The position numbers were made by a program, and so were the translations under genes. A DNA stretch of 40,534 nt from Candidatus Limadaptatus stercoripullorum (GTDB lineage: Bacteria > Bacillota > Clostridia > Christensenellales > CAG-917): assembly GCA_018713795.1 (NCBI GenBank), contig DVOE01000057.1, forward strand, positions 1 to 40,534, given 5' to 3'. The notes beneath the pieces are model-generated. The model did not search any database. It saw only the letters and a program-made list of their open reading frames with translations, and was not told the origin of the DNA. Every line of letters begins with the position of its first letter. Position 1 is the first letter of the stretch. This document shows, piece after piece, positions 6,813-16,487 of the stretch.

Positions 6813-8747
6813 ATGATGGGAGACAAAAGGGAAGTCAGCTGTCAGGGAGGCAAACTGACCGTCACCGTGCCCTTCCGCGAGAAGGTGTGCTACGACGCGG
6901 GCAACAACCGTATCACGGCGCAGTTCGACGGCAGAGGCGGCATTTCGCGCTATGCGGTCATGAACAAGTTCTCGGTCTTTTCCGCGTTCTACTCCATGTA
7001 CGAGATAGACGGCAGGGCAGTGGGCTGGGACACCGGCAAGAGGGTGATCATGCTTGGAAGAGAGCAGGTGATCTCCTTCTCCGCACCCGAGGCGGACATT
7101 ACGGTGAGCTGTTTTCTGGACGGCGGCTCCAACGCCGTGTTCACCGAGATCGCGGTGTCCGCAAAACGCGCTCTCACCTTCCGCAATGTCATCAACTTCG
7201 GCATAGATTTCGCCTCTTATCTCCAGCAGCTGCTCGCCAACAGGCTGTCGGTCGGCAACCTGCTCAGAGTGGCGGGCGGCGCGATAAGGAATCGCGCGCC
7301 CCGCGTCACCGCGTCGGGAAAGGCGTGCGTGGTCAGGAACGATGTCATGGGCGACTTCTATCTCGACTACGCGCTGGGCGAAGGGGCGGAGCTGCTCGAA
7401 AAGGAACGCAATTTCTACAATCAGTTCGCCTTCGGCGGCAAAGTGGCGGCGGGAGAGAGGAAGGTGTTCCGCTATGTCATAAGCGCCGGCACGCGCACCG
7501 ACTTCACTTACACGGATGTGGCGGCGGCTCTCGAGAGATTTGACGACGCCCGCGCCGAGTGCAGGGCGTACCCCGCCTCCTTCGGCTGCCCCGAAGGATT
7601 GGACGATTTCCACCGCGCCTACTACAATTCTCTCATCAACTGCATTCTTTCGAACTACAAACAGCTCGGCGAATTCAAAGGTTTCCTTGCCGGCATAGTC
7701 TATCAGTTCCCCGCGCGCACCTACTACCGCGACTCCTATTGGACGGTGCTGCCCCTCATGGACCTCCGCCCCGACCTCGTGCGCGATCAGATACTCACCC
7801 TCTGCCGCGGCATAAACGCGCGGACGGGGGAGTGCCCTTCGGCGGTCAAGTTCAATTTCAGGAACTATTGGGGCAACCACTACGATTCCCCGAGCTTTTT
7901 CGCGATCATGGTCTACGACTATGTGGCACACACCGGCGACTTCTCCGTGCTCGACGAAAAGGCGGGCGGGAAGACGGTGCTCAAAGCCGCGCGGCTGGTC
8001 ATGGACAGACTGTCCGCCGAGACCGACGAGACGGGACTTTTGGTCAAAGGCGGCAAGTATAACCGCAGGGACTGGTGCGACAATGTCTTCCGCAGCGGCT
8101 ATGTCACCTACGACGAGGGGCTGTATGCCCGCGCCCTCTATGCGCTCTCCGAACTGCTCCGAGGCAGGGACGACGCGGCGGCGGACAGGTACGCCGCGAT
8201 GTTCGCGAAGGTCAAGGCGTCCATAAACAGGCTGCTCTGGGACGAGGACAAGGGCTGGTTCGTCAACTACCGCGACGGCGAGTTCACCGAGGACAACCTT
8301 TCGGTGGACACCGTGGTCGTCCCCCTCTTCGGACTGACCGACGAGGGCAGGGCGAAGCGTATGCTCTCCGCCATGGAACGCCTGCTCGAGAGCAGATCCA
8401 ACACCGAGCAGCAGGCGGGCGACTTCGGCGTGCTGTCCGTCTGGCCGTTCTACAAGCGCCTCACGGACACCGTGCAGAAATCCACCCTGCCGTACTACTA
8501 CCACAACGGCGGCGACTGGCCCTATCTTTCCGCCATGTACGCCTACGCCAAACTCATGTACGGCATGGACGCGGAGTATCCGCTCACCCGCTGGTTCGAG
8601 TTCAACCTTGCGCGCGGCAACTACACCCCCGTGGAATTTTTCAGCCCCGTGCATCCCGACGGATCGCTGCTCCAGGCGTGGAGCGGAGTGGGCGCGCTGG
8701 CGCTCCGTCACCCCTCGGGCGACTTCTTCAGGAAGAAGCTCAACTGA
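6813..8747 (+). CDS. six-hairpin glycoside hydrolase (amylo-alpha-1,6-glucosidase-like)
   Basis: A 644-residue protein with an N-terminal beta-rich domain (to about residue 230) and an (alpha/alpha)6 barrel. Barrel signatures include TYYRDSYW (D307), then RRDWCDN and YDEGLYARAL, and near the end GGDWPYLSAMYAYAK and VEFFSPVHPDGSLLQAWSG (Q621). QAWS close to the end is characteristic of amylo-alpha-1,6-glucosidase/GH63-like enzymes. No signal peptide is present, so it should cleave an imported oligosaccharide or glycoside in the cytoplasm, in line with the symporter gene that follows. Two adjacent ATGs (6813, 6816) share one GGGGGAG site. The exact GH family and linkage cannot be settled by reading alone. 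Confidence 0.75.
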   Translation: MMGDKREVSCQGGKLTVTVPFREKVCYDAGNNRITAQFDGRGGISRYAVMNKFSVFSAFYSMYEIDGRAVGWDTGKRVIMLGREQVISFSAPEADITVSCFLDGGSNAVFTEIAVSAKRALTFRNVINFGIDFASYLQQLLANRLSVGNLLRVAGGAIRNRAPRVTASGKACVVRNDVMGDFYLDYALGEGAELLEKERNFYNQFAFGGKVAAGERKVFRYVISAGTRTDFTYTDVAAALERFDDARAECRAYPASFGCPEGLDDFHRAYYNSLINCILSNYKQLGEFKGFLAGIVYQFPARTYYRDSYWTVLPLMDLRPDLVRDQILTLCRGINARTGECPSAVKFNFRNYWGNHYDSPSFFAIMVYDYVAHTGDFSVLDEKAGGKTVLKAARLVMDRLSAETDETGLLVKGGKYNRRDWCDNVFRSGYVTYDEGLYARALYALSELLRGRDDAAADRYAAMFAKVKASINRLLWDEDKGWFVNYRDGEFTEDNLSVDTVVVPLFGLTDEGRAKRMLSAMERLLESRSNTEQQAGDFGVLSVWPFYKRLTDTVQKSTLPYYYHNGGDWPYLSAMYAYAKLMYGMDAEYPLTRWFEFNLARGNYTPVEFFSPVHPDGSLLQAWSGVGALALRHPSGDFFRKKLN

Positions 8748-8804
8748 CACAAACAGGCATTTCACCGTGCGAAACGGCGAGATAAAACGGTAAAGGAGAA
8801 AATT

Positions 8805-10532
8805 ATGGCAGCAGAGCTGACCTTGGAAAGCGGCGTTAAGATCACCGTGAGGAAGTACCTTAAACCAAAGGATTACATCACCTTCTCGATGGCGCGTTTC
8901 GCCACCGCAGCCATCACGGGCCTGGTGTCCGGATACCTGCTCATCTTCTACACCTCGGTGCTCGGGATAGACCCGCTCAGCGTCGGGACGATGTTCCTCA
9001 TCTCCAAGATATGGGACGGCGTCAACGACCCCATCATGGGCGTCATCATCGACAAGACGAGGAACAAGATGGGCAAGATGCGTCCCTATCTGCTCTATGG
9101 CGCGGTGCCGTTCGGGCTGGTCATCATAGCGATGTTCCTGCCGCTGGGCAATGTGTTGTCGTCGCTGGGCAAGGTGGTGTTCATGTACGCCTCCTACCTG
9201 CTCTACGACTTCATGAGCACGCTGGTCGGGGTGCCGCTCGACGGGCTTCCCGCCGTCGCTTCGCCGAACTCCGAGGAAAGGGCGAAGATAATCTCGGTCA
9301 GCCGCATAGTCGGTTCGATAGGCGAGCAGTCGGGGCTGGTGCTTTACTCCTTCTTCATCATGTTCATGAACATGAAGACGACCTTCCTGCTCATGGGCAT
9401 CGTCATAGGCGTGCTCGCGCCCGTGTTCATGATCCTCGGCGGCATAAATGTTAAGGAGCGCATCCAACCCATCACCGAAAATGTCAGGGTGCTCGACGGG
9501 TTCAAGTACATGTTCCAAAACAAGCAGTTCCTTGTGCTCATCCTGGGGCTGCTCCTGACATTCTTCCGGAATCTGGTCTCCGCCATGCAGATCTACATGG
9601 TGACCTACATCTACGGCAACGGCTCGCTCAACATCGCCTTCGCCTTGCCGGGAGCCGTGGCGTCCATGATAGGCATGTTGTTCGCGCCATGGCTGAAAAA
9701 GCGGATGGACGCCAAGAAGCTGTTCATCCTCTCGACGCTCGTGCACTCGGCGGTGCTCATCCTCGTCTGGTTGGTGGGCTACGAAGTGCATTGGGGGCTG
9801 ACGGCGGCGCTCATGTTCTTCGCAATGCTGCCCGTCGGCATAATAAATGTCGCCCCGCACCTCATGGTCATCGACACCCTCGACTACTGGGAGGACAAGA
9901 CGGGCAAGCGTCAGGAGGGCATAGCTTTCGCGATAGTCTCGCTGAGGAGCAAGGTCTCGAGCGCCTTCAAGGACTACTTCATGGCGTTCCTGCTCGCGAC
10001 CTTCCTCTTCGCGACCCCGCTGACCAGCGCGGTCAACGATCACAGCCCCTGGCAGCTCCAGACCACTCTCGACGGTCTGTTCATGATGTTCACGCTCATC
10101 CCCGCGGTGCTCAATCCCGTGTGCATCATCCCCTTCCTGTTCTACACCCTTTCGGGCAAGCGCATGGCGGAGATCAACGCCCGCCTCAGCTACAAGCGTA
10201 TGCTCGAGGGGCACGGAGGGGAGTTTGAGGGTCTCGAGAGCGGAGAGGGCAAGACGGTCGGCTGGCTGTCTCTCGAAGATATGCTCCGCACTCCGACGCT
10301 GTTTGCGAAAGTCGGCGCCGAGCCCGGCGAAGTGGGCGGCATGAGCCTCGAACAACTCATCGCCTATCCCGCGTCCGCCGCGGCAGAGAAAGATAACGAA
10401 GAGGAAAAGGAGAGCGGTTTCGTCGCCGCCGAACGCGCGGCGCTGGACGGAGAGCCGCTCACCGATGAGCAGAAGACCGAGGTCGCGGTGAACGAGGCGC
10501 TCGGCGAATACGACGAGGGAGGTGAACTGTGA
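8805..10532 (+). CDS. GPH-family sugar:cation symporter (MFS_2, MelB-like) with a long cytoplasmic tail
   Basis: A 575-residue multi-pass membrane transporter. The glycoside-pentoside-hexuronide family signature is clear at about residues 70-97 (WDGVNDPIMGV, DKTRNKMGKMRPYLL). Hydrophobic segments continue to about residue 450, consistent with 12 helices. The remaining 120 or so residues form a charged, acidic tail not needed for the fold. Expected role: uptake of a glycoside coupled to Na+ or H+. The ATG follows AAAGGAG at normal spacing. It lies after the glycosidase and overlaps the lipoprotein start by one base (TGATG). The tail could be regulatory, as the IIA-like tails of some relatives are, but I do not recognise a IIA domain here. 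Confidence 0.85.
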   Translation: MAAELTLESGVKITVRKYLKPKDYITFSMARFATAAITGLVSGYLLIFYTSVLGIDPLSVGTMFLISKIWDGVNDPIMGVIIDKTRNKMGKMRPYLLYGAVPFGLVIIAMFLPLGNVLSSLGKVVFMYASYLLYDFMSTLVGVPLDGLPAVASPNSEERAKIISVSRIVGSIGEQSGLVLYSFFIMFMNMKTTFLLMGIVIGVLAPVFMILGGINVKERIQPITENVRVLDGFKYMFQNKQFLVLILGLLLTFFRNLVSAMQIYMVTYIYGNGSLNIAFALPGAVASMIGMLFAPWLKKRMDAKKLFILSTLVHSAVLILVWLVGYEVHWGLTAALMFFAMLPVGIINVAPHLMVIDTLDYWEDKTGKRQEGIAFAIVSLRSKVSSAFKDYFMAFLLATFLFATPLTSAVNDHSPWQLQTTLDGLFMMFTLIPAVLNPVCIIPFLFYTLSGKRMAEINARLSYKRMLEGHGGEFEGLESGEGKTVGWLSLEDMLRTPTLFAKVGAEPGEVGGMSLEQLIAYPASAAAEKDNEEEKESGFVAAERAALDGEPLTDEQKTEVAVNEALGEYDEGGEL

Positions 10533-11509
10533 TGAAAAAAGTGCTTCTTGCGGCGGTACTTGTCGTCATCATCGCGCTCGCGCTCGCGGGCTGCAACCCC
10601 ACCCGGGACGAATTCATCCGCGATCTCGACGCCGGCATAACCAAGGCCGGCGGCAGATACGACGAGGTGTACGAGAAGTTCCTTTCCCTCGACCGCTACG
10701 CCTACGACGCCGAGGTCTATCTCGAGGAGATGGCGAACTACGACGCCGAGAAAAGGCGTTTCCCCGACGAAGACAGCGGCGGCAAGAATTGGTACAAGCC
10801 CTCCTTCTCGTACGGTTTCGTCAAGAACGGCGGGGCGGAGTATGTGCGCCTGACCTACACGCCCCATCTCAAAAACGGGGAGGGTTTCTACGAGTCTTAC
10901 GGCGCGGAGGTCTTCTACGAATTCTGGTATGAGGGCGGCGAGCTCAAGCAGATCAAAGTTGACGGAGCCGTGGTCTCCGAGGTGCCTGCGGACAAGAGTG
11001 AGGGCTACGATCTCTTCCGCGAATACTTCACCGTGAACGGCAGCGTGGAGAACATCGCCGCGAGCATCATGGCGGAGTATGCGGACATGGAAGAGAGAAA
11101 GTCGTCCATCGCGGCGGCGAGGGCGGAGGATATCCTCGGCAAACACCTGGTCAATTATCTGACCTACGACTTCCGTCTCCGCGGCAGCGAGGAGTGGCAG
11201 GGCTGGCGCGCCCTTTCCGAGGACGAGAGCGAATCCGCGGTCACGGGCTTCGACGAGGATCTCAGAGTGGACTGGGAACACGCCGACTATATGCGGCTCG
11301 GCAACATGTGCGTGACCGTTCAGAAGGAGAAGATCACCATGATCGAGCTGTACAACGAGATCATAGGCGCCTATCACAAGACCGAAGAGCAGGCGTGGAA
11401 CAACATCTCGGCGGACAACTGGTACGGCGACAGGGTGGAGGCGGACAGCCTCATCCTGACTTTCCGCTATGACGGCAAGGACGGGTCGGTCACCGTGCCC
11501 GCGAAATAA
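10532..11509 (+). CDS. predicted lipoprotein of unknown function, last gene of the catabolic operon
   Basis: A 325-residue protein with a classic lipoprotein signal: MKK, a hydrophobic stretch, and the lipobox ALAGC with the lipidated Cys at 21. The mature part is acidic and rich in Tyr, Glu and Asp, with no solute-binding or enzyme motif I recognise. The ATG at 10532 overlaps the transporter stop and has GGGAGGTG eight bases upstream; the GTG three bases earlier is less well placed. It should be anchored to the outer face of the membrane. Coupling to the symporter suggests a role with uptake or extracellular capture, but this is inference. A terminator follows 19 bases after the stop. Confidence 0.7.
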   Translation: MKKVLLAAVLVVIIALALAGCNPTRDEFIRDLDAGITKAGGRYDEVYEKFLSLDRYAYDAEVYLEEMANYDAEKRRFPDEDSGGKNWYKPSFSYGFVKNGGAEYVRLTYTPHLKNGEGFYESYGAEVFYEFWYEGGELKQIKVDGAVVSEVPADKSEGYDLFREYFTVNGSVENIAASIMAEYADMEERKSSIAAARAEDILGKHLVNYLTYDFRLRGSEEWQGWRALSEDESESAVTGFDEDLRVDWEHADYMRLGNMCVTVQKEKITMIELYNEIIGAYHKTEEQAWNNISADNWYGDRVEADSLILTFRYDGKDGSVTVPAK

Positions 11510-11527
11510 AAGCGTCTCCCGAACGAC

Positions 11528-11559
11528 GCCCCGCCCCTCGCGGCGGGGCTTTTCTTTTT
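11528..11559 (+). terminator. intrinsic terminator of the catabolic operon
   Basis: Perfect 8-bp GC stem (GCCCCGCC with GGCGGGGC), 6-base loop, then TTTTCTTTTT. It closes the operon that starts at about 2436. Confidence 0.9.
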
Positions 11560-11651
11560 GAGCCGACCTCTCGTGCCGAAAAGAATTTGAGAAAACTCGG
11601 GAAATACGCTAAAAACGATGGACAAATCGCAGCCTCCCGAGCCCTTCCGTA

Positions 11652-11680
11652 TTGATTTCGGCGGCGGACCGTGTTATAAT
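11652..11680 (+). promoter_or_regulatory. sigma-A promoter before yifB
   Basis: TTGATT (11652-11657), 17-base spacer, perfect TATAAT (11675-11680). Transcription would start near 11687, with a short AT-rich leader before AGGGGG and the ATG at 11712. Confidence 0.8.
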
Positions 11681-11711
11681 GTATAAGTATTTTAATATAT
11701 AGGGGGCATAT

Positions 11712-13238
11712 ATGCTCGCTTGTGTCAAAAGTTTCGCCCTCGAAGGGCTGAGCGGCTACGCGGTGTCCGTCGAAGTGGACATCGGGAGCGGTCTGCCGAG
11801 CGTGGAGACGGTGGGTCTGGCGTCCACCGCCACCAAGGAATCCAAGGAGCGCGTCAGAGCAGCCATACGCAACAGCGGCTACCCCTATCCTTCGGGGCGC
11901 ATAACCGTCAATCTCGCTCCCGCCGACACCAAGAAAGAGGGCGCTTCCCTCGACCTGCCCATAGCGGTGGGCTTGCTCGTGTGCGCGGAAGCGGTCGCGG
12001 GGAACCTTTACAAGGACTATGTGATGATAGGCGAGCTGGCTCTCGACGGGTCGCTGAGGTCGGTGAACGGCGTCATGCCGCTGCTCATCTCGGCGATGCA
12101 GCAGGGAGAGAAAAAGTTCATCGTCCCCGCCGCAAACGCCAAAGAGGCGAGCTACATCGAGGGCATAGAAGTGCAGGCGTTCGCGACTCTTCACGAGACG
12201 GTGGATTTTCTTTCGGGAGGGGCGCACGAGCCCGTGCCCGTGACAGGCTACCGCTCTCGCGGCGGAACGAGCGCGTACGGCGTGGATATGTCGGATGTCA
12301 AGGGGCAGACCGCGGCAAAACGCGCCATAGAGATCGCCGTCGCCGGCGGACACAACATCCTCATGTGCGGCGTGCCGGGAGCGGGCAAGACCATGCTCGC
12401 CAAGTGCATCCCCACCATAATGCCGGATATGTCGTTTGAAGAGGCGGTGGAAGTGACCAAAATACATTCGGTGGCGGGGGTGCTGGATCCCGCCGTCGGC
12501 ATAGTGGAAGCGCGCCCGTTCAGGACGCCGCATCACACCACCACCGTGCCCGCGCTCGTGGGCGGAGGCGCAAAGGCGCGTCCCGGCGAGGTCAGCCTCG
12601 CGCATCACGGCGTGCTCTTCCTCGACGAGATGCCGGAGTACAACCGCCGCACCCTCGAGACGCTGCGCCAGCCCCTCGAAGACAAGAAGGTGACCGTCGC
12701 GCGTGTCATGCGGTCGGTGGAATATCCCGCCGATTTCATGCTGGTCGCGAGCATGAACCCCTGCACCTGCGGCAATTACGGGTCGCGCACGCAGGTCTGC
12801 CGTTGCTCGGCGGCGCAGATACACTCATATATGTCCAAGCTCAGCGGTCCGCTGCTCGACAGGATAGATCTTCGCATCGAAGTGGACGGCGTGGAGTACG
12901 CCGAACTGCGCGGCGAGGGCGGGGGAGAGACCTCCGCGGTGGTCAAGGAGAGGGTGGAAAAGGCGCGCGCCATCCAGCGCGAACGCTACCGCGATTCCGC
13001 CACCGCCACCAATGCCGCAATGACCGCCAAAGAGCTGGAGAAGTACTGCGCTCTCGACGCCGACGGGGAGAGACTGCTCGCCAAGGCGTTCGACAAAATG
13101 GGCTTGACGGCGCGCGGCGCCACGCGTATACTCAAAGTCGCGCGCACCATCGCCGACCTTGCGGGGAGCGAGAGCGTGCTGCCCGCGCATGTGGCGGAGG
13201 CGATCCGCTACCGCGGCATCGAGAGGAAATATATCTGA
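11712..13238 (+). CDS. yifB: YifB/ComM-family Mg-chelatase-like AAA+ ATPase
   Basis: A 508-residue protein with the full family architecture: N-terminal Lon-like domain (about 20-170, with GLPSVETVGLAS and NLAPADTKKEGASLDLPIA), then the AAA+ domain with Walker A GVPGAGKTML (220-229) and Walker B VLFLDEMPE near 305, the MNPCTCG cysteine cluster near 355, and a C-terminal helical part. The related ComM is a branch-migration helicase that promotes recombination during natural transformation. It directly precedes dprA with a one-base overlap, a pairing that fits DNA uptake and recombination. Start ATG with AGGGGG upstream. Confidence 0.93.
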   Translation: MLACVKSFALEGLSGYAVSVEVDIGSGLPSVETVGLASTATKESKERVRAAIRNSGYPYPSGRITVNLAPADTKKEGASLDLPIAVGLLVCAEAVAGNLYKDYVMIGELALDGSLRSVNGVMPLLISAMQQGEKKFIVPAANAKEASYIEGIEVQAFATLHETVDFLSGGAHEPVPVTGYRSRGGTSAYGVDMSDVKGQTAAKRAIEIAVAGGHNILMCGVPGAGKTMLAKCIPTIMPDMSFEEAVEVTKIHSVAGVLDPAVGIVEARPFRTPHHTTTVPALVGGGAKARPGEVSLAHHGVLFLDEMPEYNRRTLETLRQPLEDKKVTVARVMRSVEYPADFMLVASMNPCTCGNYGSRTQVCRCSAAQIHSYMSKLSGPLLDRIDLRIEVDGVEYAELRGEGGGETSAVVKERVEKARAIQRERYRDSATATNAAMTAKELEKYCALDADGERLLAKAFDKMGLTARGATRILKVARTIADLAGSESVLPAHVAEAIRYRGIERKYI

Positions 13239-14323
13239 TGAACGGACGCGACCGTGATACGGCGGCGCTTGTCGCACTTCAATACACCGAACGCATTTCC
13301 GCGAGAAAGAGAGACGCGCTGATAAGGCGGCTGCCCGTTCCTTCCGAGCTGTTCACGGAGGAGGGAGCGACCCTTCTCCGCACTCTTTCGCCGGAAGCGG
13401 CGGACGAATTCAAGGCGGTCTCCGAGCGTATCGACGGCGTGTTCGACGCTCTCGAACGCGCGGGAGCGAGCTGGGTCACCTGTCTCGACGACGAGTTCCC
13501 GGAGCTGCTCCGCGAGATAGAACCCATGCCGGCGGCGCTGTTCGTCAAGGGCAGCGTATCCGCGCTCGGCGGGTTCGCGCTCGGCGTGGTCGGCACGAGA
13601 AAACCCACGCGCTACGGGCTCAAGCTCGCGGACATGTTCGCAAGGGAGTTCGCGAGGGCGGGCATAACCGTGGTCAGCGGCTTCGCGCGCGGCGTGGATA
13701 CGGCGGCGCACAAGGCTTGCATAGAGGGCGGCGCGCCCACCGTCGCGGTGTTCGGCTGCGGGGTGGACATCTGCTATCCCGGCGAGAACCGCGCGCTCTA
13801 CGACGCGATAATCGGCGGCGGCGGAGCGGTGGTCTCCGAGTATCCGCTCTCGACCAAGCCCGTGGGCTATCATTTCCCCGAGCGCAACCGTCTGATAAGC
13901 GGTCTTTCGCGCGGGATATTCCTGCCCGAAGCCGCAAAGAAGAGCGGGTCGCTCATCACGGCGGAACTTGCATTGGAGCAGGGGCGCGACCTCTTCGTCA
14001 CGCCGGGCAGCGTGTTTTCGGAGGAGAGCGGCGGCACGAATGCGCTGCTGAGGAGCGCGCCGCACGCGCTCGTGCTGTCTCCCGACGATGTGCTCGCTCA
14101 CTACCGCATGACGGCTGCCGAGCGGGTGAGGGAAGGGGACACCGGACAGATGACCATCGAGGAGACGACGGTGATAGAAGCGCTCCGCCGCGGCGAGATG
14201 CACTTCGAAGAGCTCATCGCAGAGACGGGGCTCGGCGCGTCCGAGCTCTCGGATATCCTCGTCAACCTCGAACTTTCGGGAATAGCCGAACAGACGGGCG
14301 GCAACCATTACGCCCTCTGCTAA
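13238..14323 (+). CDS. dprA: DNA-processing protein DprA
   Basis: A 361-residue protein. DprA binds incoming single-stranded DNA, loads RecA, and is needed for natural transformation. The Rossmann-like core shows GVVGTRKPTRYG (116-127), SGFARGVDTAAHKA (147-160), VAVFGCGVDICYP, FPERNRLISG (213-222) and SGSLITAELALEQGR, all hallmark segments. An N-terminal helical domain and a C-terminal winged-helix-like part (about 300-361) complete the usual layout. The ATG uses the last A of the yifB stop (TGATG). It is followed 10 bases later by topA, as smf is in Bacillus. Confidence 0.95.
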   Translation: MNGRDRDTAALVALQYTERISARKRDALIRRLPVPSELFTEEGATLLRTLSPEAADEFKAVSERIDGVFDALERAGASWVTCLDDEFPELLREIEPMPAALFVKGSVSALGGFALGVVGTRKPTRYGLKLADMFAREFARAGITVVSGFARGVDTAAHKACIEGGAPTVAVFGCGVDICYPGENRALYDAIIGGGGAVVSEYPLSTKPVGYHFPERNRLISGLSRGIFLPEAAKKSGSLITAELALEQGRDLFVTPGSVFSEESGGTNALLRSAPHALVLSPDDVLAHYRMTAAERVREGDTGQMTIEETTVIEALRRGEMHFEELIAETGLGASELSDILVNLELSGIAEQTGGNHYALC

Positions 14324-14333
14324 AGGAGAATAG

Positions 14334-16487
14334 ATGAAACAACTCATAATCGTCGAGTCACCCTCAAAAGCCAAGACCATCCAGAAATATCTGGGCGGCG
14401 ATGTCGTGGTGCTCGCGTCAAAGGGACATATCTGCGATCTTCCCGCCCGCAGTCTCGGCATAGATGTCGAGGACGGGTTCAAGCCGCAATATGTCGTCTC
14501 TCCCGAAAAAAAGGAGACCATAGACAAGCTCGCGCAGGCGGTTGGCAAGTACAAGAGCGTTTATCTCGCGACCGACCCCGACCGCGAAGGCGAAGCCATA
14601 AGCTGGCACCTCAAAAACATCCTCGGCATAAAGGGCGACAAGGTGCGCATCGAGTTCAACGAGATATCCCCGAAGGCGGTGCGCGCCGCCATGCAGAGCC
14701 CTCGCGCCATCAACATGGACCTCGTGGATTCCCAGCAGGCGAGGAGAGTGCTGGACAGGCTGGTGGGCTACAAGATATCCCCCATCCTCGCGCGCAAGCT
14801 GGCGCCCGCGGGCAGCAAAACGGGCATGAGCGCGGGACGAGTGCAGTCCGCCGCTCTCAAAATGATCGTCGACCGCGAGAACGAGATCCGCGCCTTCGTG
14901 CCCGAGGAGTACTGGACCATCCTCGCCGATCTGTACAAGCCCGGCGACCGCAGGGTGAAAGCCAATCTCATAAGGGCGACCTTCAACGATCTCGGCGGCG
15001 ACAAGATCAAGATCACGAATGCCGCGGACGCCGAGGCGATCACCGAGCGTATGCGCCGCGCCTCTTACCGCGTTGATGAGGTCAAGAAGGGCGTTTCCAC
15101 CACCAAACCCGCCCCGCCGTTCACCACCAGCACCATGCAGCAGGAGGCGAACCACAAACTCAACATGACCGCCGAGCGCTCCATTCGCGTGGCGCAGCAG
15201 CTCTACGAGGGCGTCAATGTCGGCGGCGAGGGTCTGCACGCGCTCATCACCTATATAAGGACGGACAGCGTGCGCGTGTCTCCCGACTTTGCCGCGGGCG
15301 CGCTGGAATTCATAAAGAAAAATTACGGCGCGGAGTACGCTCCCTCCGTTCCCAATTCCTACAAGACGAGCAGCAACGCGCAGGACGCGCACGAGGCGAT
15401 AAGACCCATCTCCCTCGAGCGCACGCCCGAGTCGCTCGAAGGCAAGCTCGAACGCGATCAGTTCCGCCTTTACAAGCTCATCTACGAGCGCTTCCTCGCC
15501 TCGCAGATGAAACCCGCGCAGTACAACACCATGCGCGTGCATATCGCGGGCACCGACGACAAGGGCGTCATGGGATTCACCGTGCACGGCAGGAGCGTCA
15601 GGTTCAAGGGGTTCACCGCCGTCTATTCCGCCACCGCCGAAAAGGAGAAGGAGGACGCGGATGTCGAGCTCGACACCATGCCCGATCTCAACGAAGGGCA
15701 GCCCCTCGAGTTCGCGGAAGCCTCCGCGGAGCAGAAGTTCACCAAGCCCCCCGCGCGCTACACGGACGCCAGCCTCGTCAAAGCCATGGAAGAGAACGGC
15801 ATAGGCCGCCCCAGCACTTACGCCACCATAATCTCCGTGCTCGCCAAGCGCGAGTACACCGAGAAGGACGGCAAAGCCATGAAACCCACCGTCCGCGGCG
15901 AGAAAGTGTGCGAGTACATGGAGAAGAATTTCCCCGACATAATGAGCCTGGATTTCACGGCTCGTCTCGAAGGCGCGCTGGACAAGATCGCGCTCGGCGG
16001 CTACAAGTGGCAGGAGCTCATCGGGGCGTTCTATCCGCGTCTTCAGAGGTTCATCGACCGCGCAGTCAAGCAGAGCGGCGGCGAAAAGCTGCCCGACGAG
16101 GTCAGCGATGTCGTCTGCGACAAGTGCGGCGCAAAGATGGTGATCAAGGAGGGACGCTACGGCAAGTTCCTCGCCTGTCCCAACTATCCCGATTGCAAGA
16201 ACATCAAAAAGCTGGTCGAAGTGGTCGGCAAATGCCCGAAGTGCGGCGGCGACATCCAGAAAAAGCGCTCGCGCACGGGCAAGATATTCTACGGTTGCGG
16301 CAATTATCCGGGGTGCGATTTCACCTCGTGGGAGCTGCCCGCGCCCAAACTGTGCCCCGAATGCGGCGGTGCGATGAGGGTGCTGAAAGGCGCGGCGGGT
16401 ACATCCTATGTATGTATGAACCGCGAGTGCAAACACCGTGAAAAGGCGCCCGTTCAGCCGACGGGCGGCGAAGGCGGCGGCGAATGA
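14334..16487 (+). CDS. topA: DNA topoisomerase I
   Basis: A 717-residue type IA topoisomerase that relaxes negative supercoils by transient cleavage of one strand. The Toprim domain opens with IIVESPSKAKTIQKYLGG (4-21) and contains ATDPDREGEAISWHL. The active-site motif ITYIRTDS places the nucleophile at Tyr307. Three C-terminal zinc-ribbon modules of four cysteines each lie between about residues 597 and 705, the usual number for many Bacillota TopA proteins. The start has AAAGGAGAATAG directly before the ATG. It overlaps trmFO by ATGA, which implies coupled translation. Confidence 0.97.
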   Translation: MKQLIIVESPSKAKTIQKYLGGDVVVLASKGHICDLPARSLGIDVEDGFKPQYVVSPEKKETIDKLAQAVGKYKSVYLATDPDREGEAISWHLKNILGIKGDKVRIEFNEISPKAVRAAMQSPRAINMDLVDSQQARRVLDRLVGYKISPILARKLAPAGSKTGMSAGRVQSAALKMIVDRENEIRAFVPEEYWTILADLYKPGDRRVKANLIRATFNDLGGDKIKITNAADAEAITERMRRASYRVDEVKKGVSTTKPAPPFTTSTMQQEANHKLNMTAERSIRVAQQLYEGVNVGGEGLHALITYIRTDSVRVSPDFAAGALEFIKKNYGAEYAPSVPNSYKTSSNAQDAHEAIRPISLERTPESLEGKLERDQFRLYKLIYERFLASQMKPAQYNTMRVHIAGTDDKGVMGFTVHGRSVRFKGFTAVYSATAEKEKEDADVELDTMPDLNEGQPLEFAEASAEQKFTKPPARYTDASLVKAMEENGIGRPSTYATIISVLAKREYTEKDGKAMKPTVRGEKVCEYMEKNFPDIMSLDFTARLEGALDKIALGGYKWQELIGAFYPRLQRFIDRAVKQSGGEKLPDEVSDVVCDKCGAKMVIKEGRYGKFLACPNYPDCKNIKKLVEVVGKCPKCGGDIQKKRSRTGKIFYGCGNYPGCDFTSWELPAPKLCPECGGAMRVLKGAAGTSYVCMNRECKHREKAPVQPTGGEGGGE

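Noticed and set aside
6714-10355. A 1213-codon open frame on the minus strand
   Set aside because: It lies antisense to the isomerase, glycosidase and symporter genes; GC-rich codons remove stops in that frame. Composition is rich in His, Arg and Glu with no recognisable domain.
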